Assembly (NCBI RefSeq): GCF_009725205.1
Contig: NZ_WNZY01000002.1
Location: 186,001 to 250,000 of the forward strand
Reading direction: 5' to 3'
DNA length: 64,000 nucleotides
Origin: Paenibacillus timonensis
GTDB lineage: Bacteria; Bacillota; Bacilli; Paenibacillales; Paenibacillaceae
A model generated the notes under the pieces. That model saw nothing but the letters and a program-made list of their open reading frames with translations, did not search any database and was not told the origin of the DNA. Position 1 is the first letter of the stretch. Every line of letters begins with the position of its first letter. The translations under genes were made by a program, and so were the position numbers. Shown here one piece after another: positions 34,172 to 42,337 of this stretch.

Positions 34172-34995
34172 AGCTTAGGTCCAAGCTGACGAATCATCTG
34201 CTTCTGACTTTATTCTCCCTCCTCATGCTTTATCCGGTGATCTGGTGGGTTGGCGCTTCGCTGAAGAAGACGGAGGAGCTGAGCTTGCCGACGCTCTGGC
34301 CGAAAACGCCGTTATGGGAGAACTACAGCAACGGGTGGCAGTACTCCAGCGATTATACATTTGCCCATTTCTTCGGCAATACGCTTCTGATGGAGGTTGG
34401 GAACGTATTTGGCGGTGTGTTGACTGCCGCGGTCGTAGCCTATGGCTTCGGCCGACTGAACTTCAAACTGCGGGGCTTCTGGTTCTCGGTCCTTCTGCTG
34501 ACGATGATGCTGCCCGGCCAAGTTACGGTCGTTCCGCAGTATATCCTGTTTAACTCCTTTGGCTTCGTGGACAGCTACGTGCCGCTTGTTCTGCCGCATT
34601 TCTTCGGCGGAGGCGCGTTCTTCATCTTCCTTCTCGTCCAGTTCATTCGAGGCATCCCTCGCGATTTGGACATGGCGGCCAAGATCGATGGCGCTTCCGT
34701 ATATGGCATCTTCGTATGGATCATCTTCCCGCTCATCAAGCCGGCACTCGTGACGGTTGCGATCTTCACCTTCATCTGGAGCTGGGATGATTTCTTCTCG
34801 CAGGTGCTGTACCTTAGCTCGGTTGATAAATTTACGGTTGGCCTGGCGCTCCGGGGATTCATCGACCAGTTCGAGATTCAGTGGGGGCAGTTGCTCGCGA
34901 TGTCGCTGTTGTCCGTCTTTCCTTCCGCACTGATCTTCCTGTTCGCACAGAAGCATTTCGTGGAAGGGATCGCAACGACGGGGCTGAAAGGTTGA
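34168..34995 (+). CDS. Sugar ABC transporter permease, UgpE/MalG type
   Basis: A 275-residue partner permease. ATG 34168 overlaps the upstream stop and follows GGGGGAGGGG; the frame is open to 34132 but the shorter start is far better supported. The EAA loop reads DMAAKIDGASVYGIFVWIIF and the tail QKHFVEGIATTGLKG is typical. Helix 1 lies at residues 8-30 and is followed by WVGASLKKTEEL. Confidence 0.93.
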   Translation: MKLRSKLTNHLLLTLFSLLMLYPVIWWVGASLKKTEELSLPTLWPKTPLWENYSNGWQYSSDYTFAHFFGNTLLMEVGNVFGGVLTAAVVAYGFGRLNFKLRGFWFSVLLLTMMLPGQVTVVPQYILFNSFGFVDSYVPLVLPHFFGGGAFFIFLLVQFIRGIPRDLDMAAKIDGASVYGIFVWIIFPLIKPALVTVAIFTFIWSWDDFFSQVLYLSSVDKFTVGLALRGFIDQFEIQWGQLLAMSLLSVFPSALIFLFAQKHFVEGIATTGLKG

Positions 34996-35057
34996 TTTTG
35001 GCGTTACCCATTGAAGTCAAGTGCTTGATTAAGAGAAATGGAAAGGGGAAATCGACA

Positions 35058-36413
35058 ATGAGCAAATCGAGATGGATGAGTGCAGCCGCACTCCTGCTGG
35101 CCCTGTTTCTTGTAATGACGGCTTGCGGCGGCGGAGGCGGAGGCAATGCCGGAGGAAATGCAGGTGGAAATTCCGGTGGGAATTCTGGAGGAAACGGCGG
35201 CGGGAGCGGTGGAAATGGAGACTCCGGCGGAGAGAAGACCCTCAGCATCATGTGGTGGGGGACGGACGCACGCCACGAAGCGACGCAGAAAGCCTTGGAT
35301 CTTTATACACAGCAAAACCCCGGCGTTAAATTCAAACCCGAGCATATGGCATGGGACGCTTATTGGCAGAAGCTGCCGACGTTAGCGGCGTCGAAAACGA
35401 TGACGGATGTCTTGCAGATGGATGCGGCTTACTTGCAAGAATACGTAAGTCGGGGACAGCTGGAGGACCTGTCGGATATCGACCTGACCGGAATCGTCGA
35501 TCCTGGCGTCATCGAGAACCTGAAGATCGACGGCAAGCTGTACGGCATCCCGCTGAGCCAGAATGCGCAGGGAACCGCCTTCAACAAGGCGGATCTCGAG
35601 CAATATGGCATCCCTTTACCGCATAAAGATTGGACCTATGACGAGTACTTCCAATGGGCGAAGGACGCCCGCGCCAAGCTGCCGGAGGGCAAATACCCGA
35701 TCGGCGACACGACAACCTGGGATTTCTACAACTATTACCAGACGGCGATGGGGAAACCGCCGATCATGTCTGACGGCGGGAAGACGTTTACGCTCGACAA
35801 GGACCTGTTCATGAAGTTCTATCAAACCTACGAACAATTCCGCAAGGATAAAATCGTTCCTCCGGCGGAGCAGTCTGCCGCCTTCCTCGAGAACGATCCG
35901 CAGGCCGACCCGATGGCAAGCGGGGTCGTGATGACGAGGGGCGCAACAACCGGCTCGGTCAGCGCGCTCGAGCAGCTCATGCCGGGCAAGGTGGGCGTCG
36001 TGAATATGCCGACCGGCCCTGCGGGCGGAGGCTGGGCGCAATCGACGATCTTCCTTAGCGTCAGCACCAATTCGAAGAACAAGGAAGAAGCCAAGAAATT
36101 CGTCAAATGGTTTATTACCGATGAAGCCGCAGGGGATGCGCTTGGTTTGACCCGCGGGATTCCGATCAATCCGGATATCTACAAGAAGCTAGAACCGAAT
36201 CTGGAGGCGAAGGATAAGCTCGGTAAAGAAATTTATGATCTGTCCGTTGACAAGGCGTTGCCGTTCTATTCGCCGGCACCGGGATTTACGGAATGGGTGG
36301 ATGCCTATAAGAAGGAGATGGACGCGGTGACGTTCGGTCAGCAGTCCATTGAAGAAGCTTTCAACAAAATCGATAAGCTCGGTAAGGAGCTGGCCGCCAA
36401 GGCAGGCAACTAA
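35058..36413 (+). CDS. Extracellular sugar-binding lipoprotein
   Basis: A 451-residue family 1 solute-binding protein. The signal peptide ends in the lipobox MTAC (Cys about residue 23). A striking Gly/Asn/Ser linker of about 35 residues follows (repeats such as NAGGNSGGNSGG) before the mature domain begins LSIMWWGTDARHEA. The segment LYGIPLSQNAQGTAFNKADL is typical of sugar-binding members. ATG 35058 is 11 bases after GAAAGGGG; the long upstream frame overlaps the permease and is not coding. It supplies substrate to the UgpA/UgpE-type permeases. Confidence 0.93.
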   Translation: MSKSRWMSAAALLLALFLVMTACGGGGGGNAGGNAGGNSGGNSGGNGGGSGGNGDSGGEKTLSIMWWGTDARHEATQKALDLYTQQNPGVKFKPEHMAWDAYWQKLPTLAASKTMTDVLQMDAAYLQEYVSRGQLEDLSDIDLTGIVDPGVIENLKIDGKLYGIPLSQNAQGTAFNKADLEQYGIPLPHKDWTYDEYFQWAKDARAKLPEGKYPIGDTTTWDFYNYYQTAMGKPPIMSDGGKTFTLDKDLFMKFYQTYEQFRKDKIVPPAEQSAAFLENDPQADPMASGVVMTRGATTGSVSALEQLMPGKVGVVNMPTGPAGGGWAQSTIFLSVSTNSKNKEEAKKFVKWFITDEAAGDALGLTRGIPINPDIYKKLEPNLEAKDKLGKEIYDLSVDKALPFYSPAPGFTEWVDAYKKEMDAVTFGQQSIEEAFNKIDKLGKELAAKAGN

Positions 36414-36438
36414 ACGATAGAAAGAGGCGGATAACGAC

Positions 36439-37422
36439 ATGCAGCTTGCGGAATTTCTTCCATCCCAGCCAAGCCGGCTATGGCATTTGGCAAAACAGAT
36501 GAACGTCAATTACGCGGTCAGCGGGCTGCCGTGGGAAGAGAAAACGGAGAAACCTTGGGATTTGATGCCGCTGATCCGAATGAAGCAGCGTTATGCCGAC
36601 TTTGGTCTAACGTTGTCCGTGATCGAATCGATGCCGCCAAGCAACAAGATTAAGCTGGGAGCGCCCGGCCGTGATGAGGAAATCGAGATTTTTCAGCAAT
36701 TCCTGGTCAATATGGGGGCCGCCGGCATTCCCGTGCTCTGCTATAACTTTATGGCTCAATTCAACTGGTTCCGCACCTCAACGACAACCCGGACACGCGG
36801 GGGAGCGCTCGTCTCCAGCTACGATCACAGCCTGATGGCGGAAGTGCCGCCCACGGAAGCCGGAATTGTGACGGAGGAACAACTGTGGGAGAACCTCCGT
36901 TATTTCCTGGAAAAAATCGTTCCCGTCGCGGAATCCGCCCGGGTGAAGCTTGCGCTTCATCCGGACGATCCGCCGATTACGCCGATCCGCGGCGTCTCGC
37001 GGATCTTGCGGAACGCATCGGCGCTGCAGCGGGCCATCGATCTGGTGCCGAGCGCTTATAGCGGCCTCACGTTGTGCCAGGGGACCCTGGCGACAGCCGG
37101 TGAGGATATCCCGGGAGTCATTCGGCATTTCGCTGACCAGCAGAAGCTATTCTTCGTCCACTTCCGTGACGTGAAGGGCACGCCGGAAAAATTCGAGGAG
37201 ACGTTCCATGACGATGGCCAGACGGATATGCTCGAAGCGATGAAGACGTATTACGAGGTTGGCTTTAGCGGCCCGGCCAGGCCGGACCACGTGCCGACGA
37301 TGGAAGGCGAAGACAATGAGAACCCGGGGTATGAGCTGCTTGGCCGTTTGTTTGGCGTAGGATATATTACCGGCTTAATGGAGGCGGCAGCCAAGATGAA
37401 CCGCGCTTCCGCCACCCTGTAA
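36439..37422 (+). CDS. uxuA: Mannonate dehydratase (UxuA family)
   Basis: A 327-residue TIM-barrel enzyme of the UxuA family, which converts D-mannonate to 2-keto-3-deoxygluconate. Family marks are the RTRGGALVSSYD motif (about 117), metal-ligand-like residues in KLALHPDDPP (about 174), LCQGTLA and FVHFRDVKG (about 237, His and Asp). It is somewhat shorter than the classical enzyme (about 350-390), so a related sugar-acid dehydratase is possible. A terminator follows 8 bp after the stop. Confidence 0.88.
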   Translation: MQLAEFLPSQPSRLWHLAKQMNVNYAVSGLPWEEKTEKPWDLMPLIRMKQRYADFGLTLSVIESMPPSNKIKLGAPGRDEEIEIFQQFLVNMGAAGIPVLCYNFMAQFNWFRTSTTTRTRGGALVSSYDHSLMAEVPPTEAGIVTEEQLWENLRYFLEKIVPVAESARVKLALHPDDPPITPIRGVSRILRNASALQRAIDLVPSAYSGLTLCQGTLATAGEDIPGVIRHFADQQKLFFVHFRDVKGTPEKFEETFHDDGQTDMLEAMKTYYEVGFSGPARPDHVPTMEGEDNENPGYELLGRLFGVGYITGLMEAAAKMNRASATL

Positions 37423-37430
37423 TAGGAATG

Positions 37431-37475
37431 AAAAGGATCGTCTTGATCGGCTTGCGCCGTCAGGACGATCCTTTT
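37431..37475. terminator. Bidirectional terminator between uxuA and the enolase-superfamily gene
   Basis: AAAAGGATCGTC (37431-37442) pairs with GACGATCCTTTT (37464-37475), giving T-runs on both strands between convergent operons. Confidence 0.85.
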
Positions 37476-37501
37476 ATTGTGAAAGAAAAAGCAGAGGAGC
37501 C

Positions 37502-38890
37502 TCAGCTCCACTGCCGGTCGTTAGAATAATGATGATTCCATTGATCCGTTGATTCCCAGAGGCCGCCGATTTCGGGATGAAGATGCTCAGCCAATACCTC
37601 GTCGTTCAGATCGTCGATCCCGAGTCCGGGAGCGTCCGTCAAGGTGATGAAGCCGTACTGGACCAGCTTATCCGGGAGTCGGCTGCCGATGATGATGTCG
37701 TCCCACCAATCCACTTCGCAGGAATGGTATTCGAGCGCTAGGAAGTTCTCCGTCGCCGCGGCGACGTGAGCGGCGGCCAGACAGGCGATGGGGCTCTCCG
37801 CCATATGGATCGCCATCGCGACGCCGTAATCCTGCGCCATGTCCCCGATTTTTTTCGTCTCGAGGATGCCTCCGGTCGTCAGCACGTCCGGATGGATGAC
37901 AGACACCCCGCCGGCTTCGAGGAGAGGCTTGAAGTTCTCCTTCAAATAAATGTCTTCCCCCGTACAGATCGGTGTCGTCACGGCGCGAGAGAGACGGGCA
38001 TATTGATCCGTATACTGCCACGGAATCATATCCTCCATCCAGGCCAGATTGAACTTGTCGATACGTTTGCCTAGCTTGATGCAGTCCTCAAGTCCGATAT
38101 GGCCGAAGTGATCGATGGCGAGCGGCACTTCGCTGCCGATAACCGACCGGACGTCCGCGACATATTGCTCCAGCATGTCGAGGCCTTTTTCCGTCACATG
38201 AATGCCGGTGAAGGGATGAGGGATGTTGTAAATATCGTAGTGACGGTTCTTGATTTCACGAAGCTCCTGTTCGGTGAGATTACCTTTGTCGCGGCTGTAG
38301 CGGCGTTTCGCGATCTCCCGCATCTCTTCCAGGAAACCAAGCGGCGCGCTAAGCGTCCCCGGTTCGTTGATGAGCTGGCCGATGCCAAGATCCATCTTGA
38401 GGAAGGTGAAGCCGGCTTCCATCCGCTTCTTGAGCGCTTCGCCCATCGCTTTGCCGGTGTCCTTGCCGACAACATCCGTGTCGCAATACATGCGAACCCG
38501 ATCGCGGAACTTGCCGCCGAGCATCTGGTAGATCGGCACGCCATACGCTTTGCCGGCCAGATCCCAGAGCGCAAGCTCGATTCCGCTGACGCCGCCGCCT
38601 TGACGCGCATGCCCGCCAAACTGCTTGATCCGGCGGAACAGCTTGTCGATATTGCACGGGTTCTCTCCGAGTAGCCGGCTCTTCAGCATGAGGGCGTAGA
38701 CCTTGTCTGCGCCGTCGCGGACTTCCCCGAAACCGACCAACCCTTGATTCGTGAATACCTTGATCAAGCTGCTGTGAAACGGACCGCCGACGATATCCGT
38801 GAAGCGGATATCGGTGATACGCAGCTCCGAAGGGCTGGAGGAAGTACGAACATGGGCCAGCGTTTGTTCGTACGTTTCTTTGTTTACCAT
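37502..38890 (-). CDS. Enolase-superfamily sugar-acid dehydratase (mandelate racemase/muconate lactonizing type)
   Basis: A 462-residue enzyme with an N-terminal capping domain and a beta-barrel. Visible active-site features: K-x-D in FLKMDLGIG, metal ligands Asp in LAIDHFGH, Glu in WMEDMIPW and Glu in CTGEDIY, and the His of MAIHMAES. Such enzymes dehydrate hexonates or hexarates to 2-keto-3-deoxy acids. It is longer than most (about 400), due to an insertion around residues 190-230. ATG 38890 follows TTAGGAGTG; the frame extends 21 codons further into the SDR end without a site. Third gene of the SDR-SDR-dehydratase operon. Confidence 0.87.
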   Translation of the reverse strand: MVNKETYEQTLAHVRTSSSPSELRITDIRFTDIVGGPFHSSLIKVFTNQGLVGFGEVRDGADKVYALMLKSRLLGENPCNIDKLFRRIKQFGGHARQGGGVSGIELALWDLAGKAYGVPIYQMLGGKFRDRVRMYCDTDVVGKDTGKAMGEALKKRMEAGFTFLKMDLGIGQLINEPGTLSAPLGFLEEMREIAKRRYSRDKGNLTEQELREIKNRHYDIYNIPHPFTGIHVTEKGLDMLEQYVADVRSVIGSEVPLAIDHFGHIGLEDCIKLGKRIDKFNLAWMEDMIPWQYTDQYARLSRAVTTPICTGEDIYLKENFKPLLEAGGVSVIHPDVLTTGGILETKKIGDMAQDYGVAMAIHMAESPIACLAAAHVAAATENFLALEYHSCEVDWWDDIIIGSRLPDKLVQYGFITLTDAPGLGIDDLNDEVLAEHLHPEIGGLWESTDQWNHHYSNDRQWS

Positions 38891-38927
38891 GAAATCACTC
38901 CTAATCGGTTGGTGTGCTGCAGCCTCG

Positions 38928-39704
38928 TTACAGCAGCATGCTTCCGCCGTCAAGCCGGATAGCGGAGCCTGTCATGTACTCGCTTTCGTCCGAGGCGATA
39001 AAGCAGGCGAGCTGAGCGACATCAAGCGGGAGTCCCACGCGCCCCAGCGGGAATTTCTCCAACTGGTGCTTGCGCCGCGCCTCCCGTTTCTTCTCTGCAT
39101 CCGGATCGTCCGGTGAGATGAGGTTGTATTTGCCCACATCGACGGCTCCCGGCTCGATCGTGTTCACCGTAATGCCGTACGGTGCCAGCTCGATCGCGCT
39201 TTCCCGCCCGAGCATGCGGATCGCGCCTTTGGTCATGGCATAAATCGGATCGAAATCCGTCGGCCGCTTGGCATGTACCGAGGAGATCAGGATGATTCGG
39301 CCGGTTCTCTTCCGCTTCATGCCGGGAATAACGGCTTGGATACACTGCCAGTAGCCCTTTACGTTCGTATCGAACATGAGGTCGAACGTTTCGCCATCCT
39401 GTTTGAAAAGGTCGTAGTTCAGTTGTACAGCGGCATTGTTGACCAGAATATCGATATCGCCAGCGCGGGTTTCGATGTGGCGAACCATCGCGGCGATCTC
39501 CTTCTGGTTCGAGACATCCGCCCGGACAATGAAGCTGCTTCCTCCCGCTCCGTCAATTCGTCTCTTCGTCTCGAGAACGCCGGCCTCGCTCCGGTTATAG
39601 TGGAGTGCCATTCTTGCTCCTCTGTTTGCCATCTCGATGGCGATGCCCTGGCCGATGCCGGTACCGGCTCCTGTTACGAGTGCGACCTTGCCCGATAGAC
39701 TCAT
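38928..39704 (-). CDS. SDR family oxidoreductase (glucose 1-dehydrogenase-like)
   Basis: A 258-residue classical short-chain dehydrogenase. The cofactor turn TGAGTGIGQGIA, NNAAVQ, catalytic Ser in ILISSVHAKRP, YAMTK (Tyr/Lys) and GSAIRLDGG at the C-terminus are all present. It would oxidise or reduce a sugar or sugar acid with NAD(P). The stop is 37 bp before the dehydratase start, and its ATG overlaps the stop of the upstream SDR (39701-39704). Confidence 0.92.
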   Translation of the reverse strand: MSLSGKVALVTGAGTGIGQGIAIEMANRGARMALHYNRSEAGVLETKRRIDGAGGSSFIVRADVSNQKEIAAMVRHIETRAGDIDILVNNAAVQLNYDLFKQDGETFDLMFDTNVKGYWQCIQAVIPGMKRKRTGRIILISSVHAKRPTDFDPIYAMTKGAIRMLGRESAIELAPYGITVNTIEPGAVDVGKYNLISPDDPDAEKKREARRKHQLEKFPLGRVGLPLDVAQLACFIASDESEYMTGSAIRLDGGSMLL

Positions 39705-40498
39705 GGCGAATCACCGCTCCTTGGCCGTTTCATTTTGTGATCCATATAATGCAGGAGGAACCCTCCGTCCAGCCGGATATCCGCGCCGTTCACGTATCCC
39801 GCCTCCCTTGAAGCCAAGAAGTGGGCGACGTTTGCGATATCCTCCGCAGTGCCTAGCCGAGCGCTCGGAACTTTGAGTTCGTAACTGCGGTAGAGCGTCG
39901 TCAGCGAGCTGCGGAACCGTTCACCGTCGCCTTCGATCAGACCGGCCTCAATCGTATTCACGCGGATGCCGTGCCGCCCGAGCTCCAGGGCCGCTTCTTT
40001 GGCCAGCATCTTGACGGCGCCCTTGGATGCGCTGTAGACGAAGGAGGAGCCGGTCGGCTTCTCGGCATGAATGGACGAGACGAAGATAATGCTGCCCGAC
40101 TCCCGTACCGCCATGGCCTTTCCGGCCGCTTGCGCGCATAAAAAGGCCGACTTTGCGTTGGTGTTCATTACCTCGCGAAACGATGCTTCGGAGCCGTCTT
40201 CGACGGAAATAGAGACGAGCCGATCGTTATTATGGATCAGGACGGTAAGCGCACCGAGCTCCCGCTCGGCCAGTAGAACAAGTTCACTTGCGTTCGCGCC
40301 GGCGCTCAGGTCGACATTCTTCACGATCACTTTGGATCCAGACGCTTTAGCCATGTCGATCTCGGCGGCAATTAGCGTGCCATCAGACAAACTGTTCAAC
40401 AGGAAATAGGCGCCATCCTCGGCGAAGCGGCGGATCATGGCCTTGCCTGTGGGATGGTCGGCGTCCGTAATCAGAACGACTTGCGCAGGTTGATTCAT
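39701..40498 (-). CDS. SDR family protein with degenerate cofactor loop
   Basis: A 265-residue short-chain dehydrogenase homologue. The catalytic Ser (FVSSIHAEKPTG) and YSASKGAVKML are kept, and it resembles the downstream SDR closely (IHAEKP versus VHAKRP). But the nucleotide loop is TDADHPTGKAM instead of TGxxxGIG, and NNAG is replaced by HNND. Cofactor binding may be altered or lost; a non-catalytic partner in a hetero-oligomer with the adjacent SDR is possible. GGGGGTGATG precedes the ATG. First gene of the operon. Confidence 0.85.
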   Translation of the reverse strand: MNQPAQVVLITDADHPTGKAMIRRFAEDGAYFLLNSLSDGTLIAAEIDMAKASGSKVIVKNVDLSAGANASELVLLAERELGALTVLIHNNDRLVSISVEDGSEASFREVMNTNAKSAFLCAQAAGKAMAVRESGSIIFVSSIHAEKPTGSSFVYSASKGAVKMLAKEAALELGRHGIRVNTIEAGLIEGDGERFRSSLTTLYRSYELKVPSARLGTAEDIANVAHFLASREAGYVNGADIRLDGGFLLHYMDHKMKRPRSGDSP

Positions 40499-40603
40499 AC
40501 ATCACCCCCGGGGTACCCGATTTGTAGGGCAGGTAGCTATGTCACACTCTCATCATAAGTTTCGGCTGCCCTCGGGTTCGAGACGTTAATCTTATGATTT
40601 TGT

Positions 40604-40633
40604 TTGATTTCTTTCAGAAGCTTTTCGTATGAT
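40604..40633 (+). promoter_or_regulatory. Promoter of the RCC1-like gene
   Basis: TTGATT (40604-40609) and TATGAT (40628-40633) are 18 bp apart and 35 bp before the ATG. Confidence 0.55.
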
Positions 40634-40667
40634 GAAGTCAATCGGAAATGACTCTAGGAGGTAAGGT

Positions 40668-41390
40668 ATGGACCCTACATCATATAAAGCTACCCTGGCG
40701 GCAGGGCCTCGGCATTCCGTCGGACTTCAATCGGACGGGACGGTCGTCGCTGTCGGTGATCCTAAACATGGACAATGCAAGGTTGAGGACTGGCGTAATA
40801 TCGTGGCGGTGGCGGCAGGGAATGTACATATGGCGACGAACACGGGAAATTCGCATACCGTTGGGCTTCGAGCGGACGGTACGGTGGTGGCTGTGGGACG
40901 GAATGCGGAAGGGCAATGCGAAGTAAGCGACTGGACAGGAATTATAGCGATAACCGCAGGGGACTGGCATACCGCCGGACTTCGAGCGGACGGTGCGGTA
41001 ATGATGGCGGGGAATAATCGTTATGGCCAATGTAATGTAAGTAAGTGGCGTGAGATCGTGGCGGTAGCGGCGGGGTATCTTCATACCGTCGGGCTTCAAT
41101 CGGATGGCACCGTGGTGGCCGCGGGGTTGAATAAACATCACCAATGTGAGGTGGAGTCCTGGCGCGATATTGTGGCGATTGCAGCTGGCAGCTATCATAC
41201 CCTTGGCTTAAAGTCGGACGGTACGGTGGTGGCGGCCGGCTCGAATCAACATGGGCAAGGTGAGATCAGTAGCTGGCGAAAGGTTGTAGCGATCGCCGCG
41301 GGTTGTTCTCATACGCTTGGCCTAAAGTCGGACGGCACGGTGGTCGCTGCAGGCGATCAAGTCTATGGTCAATGCGAAGTCAGCGGTTAG
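40668..41390 (+). CDS. RCC1-like beta-propeller repeat protein
   Basis: A 240-residue protein made almost wholly of six repeats of about 42 residues with the pattern H-T-x-G-L-x-S-D-G-T-V-V-A-x-G, then G-Q-C-x-V and W-x-x-I-V-A-I-A-A-G. These are RCC1/BLIP-II-type blades. A 10-residue insertion rich in Asn/Thr breaks the second repeat near residue 50. No signal peptide is seen, so it is probably cytoplasmic. AGGAGGTAAGG precedes the ATG and there is a promoter just upstream. Function unknown; such propellers usually bind proteins. The gene stands alone. Confidence 0.88.
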   Translation: MDPTSYKATLAAGPRHSVGLQSDGTVVAVGDPKHGQCKVEDWRNIVAVAAGNVHMATNTGNSHTVGLRADGTVVAVGRNAEGQCEVSDWTGIIAITAGDWHTAGLRADGAVMMAGNNRYGQCNVSKWREIVAVAAGYLHTVGLQSDGTVVAAGLNKHHQCEVESWRDIVAIAAGSYHTLGLKSDGTVVAAGSNQHGQGEISSWRKVVAIAAGCSHTLGLKSDGTVVAAGDQVYGQCEVSG

Positions 41391-41497
41391 CATTGGCATA
41401 CGGCTTCCCTGAAAACTACAGAAAATGAGTCAATCATCTGCATAATTGGCAAATCGCGTCAGGAGAAGAAACCACGACCTGATTGCGATCAAAGATT

Positions 41498-41818
41498 TGC
41501 AGGTGCCTATCAGGCCGATGCGCATGGACTGAACTCTAATGCGGTCAAAGCGTTGCAAGAGGTTGGCATCGACACCTCCGCACAAAGTTCGAATATCATG
41601 GATATGGAACTGCTCAATGCCGATATGATCGTTACTTCGTGCGGCGACGCAGCCGACCGCTGTCCGATGACACCTCCGAACGTAAAACGCGAGCATTGGG
41701 GGATTTGACACCCTGCTAAAGCACAAGACCCGGATGAAGAGAAGTGGGTTGTATTCTCCAAAGAGTACGCGATGAAATTAGCGCTCCTGCCAAGCAATTT
41801 GCCGAAACGGGTGAGTGG
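41498..41818 (+). pseudogene. arsC: Arsenate reductase (thioredoxin type) remnant
   Basis: Pieces of the ArsC protein can be read in order: [19 protein letters not shown], then [16 protein letters not shown] with the two C-terminal redox cysteines, KREHWGF, then after a 2-base shift PAKAQDPDEEKW and after a further shift RDEISAPAKQFAETGEW. The N-terminal P-loop with the first catalytic Cys is missing. At least two frameshifts and the lost start make it a dead gene. The flanking bases 41391-41497 and 41819-41905 hold nothing recognisable except a GC-rich hairpin near 41830. Confidence 0.85.
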
Positions 41819-41905
41819 CAACCACTGCCCCCCTCGGGGGGATTCCTTATATCTTGACAGACCCAGTAAAGAACAAAAATAGCCGAAATGAAAAAAGTAT
41901 TTCAC

Positions 41906-41938
41906 AAAAAAGCGTCGTTCCTTTTTTAGTAACGACGC
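41906..41938 (-). terminator. Terminator of the DUF3221-like lipoprotein gene
   Basis: On the minus strand GCGTCGTT pairs with AACGACGC and runs into TTTTTTG. It lies 30 bp after the stop. Confidence 0.8.
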
Positions 41939-41967
41939 ATGCTAATAGTGGGTTGTATTCTTTTTGC

Positions 41968-42309
41968 TCAATTCTCGATTTTAACAATTTTTTTGGCAGT
42001 AACTTGTGCAGGAAATGAATCATCACTTACTTCAAAGTACACTTCAATCGCATCACCCTTCTTATATTTAGAAGGTTCCACTTTATTTACCCAAATGGCT
42101 TGAGAGTACTCACTAAATTCGAGAACTTCCTTGTAGTCCCTGTTTAAGTCCTCTTCTTTTAGCTGAGAAATTACTAAGATTTTTTTATTCTCTACATCTA
42201 CCGTGTGTACAATCCCTTTCAAAACTTCATCATCCTTACTACAGGCGGCGACCAATAACAAAAAAACAAAAATAAGAGTCCATTTAATAGTACTAGTTTT
42301 TTGAAACAT
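41968..42309 (-). CDS. Small lipoprotein, DUF3221-like
   Basis: A 113-residue lipoprotein: signal peptide with lipobox VAAC (Cys about residue 23), then a small beta-rich domain (LKGIVHTVDVENKKILVISQ, WVNKVEPSKYKKGDAIEVYF) similar to DUF3221 proteins. Anchored outside the membrane; function unknown. AAAGGAG precedes the ATG. The DNA is AT-rich, like the protease gene upstream (28 bp away), so both probably arrived together and may be co-transcribed. Confidence 0.8.
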   Translation of the reverse strand: MFQKTSTIKWTLIFVFLLLVAACSKDDEVLKGIVHTVDVENKKILVISQLKEEDLNRDYKEVLEFSEYSQAIWVNKVEPSKYKKGDAIEVYFEVSDDSFPAQVTAKKIVKIEN

Positions 42310-42337
42310 GGACTTTCTCCTTTAAATGGTTACGACA

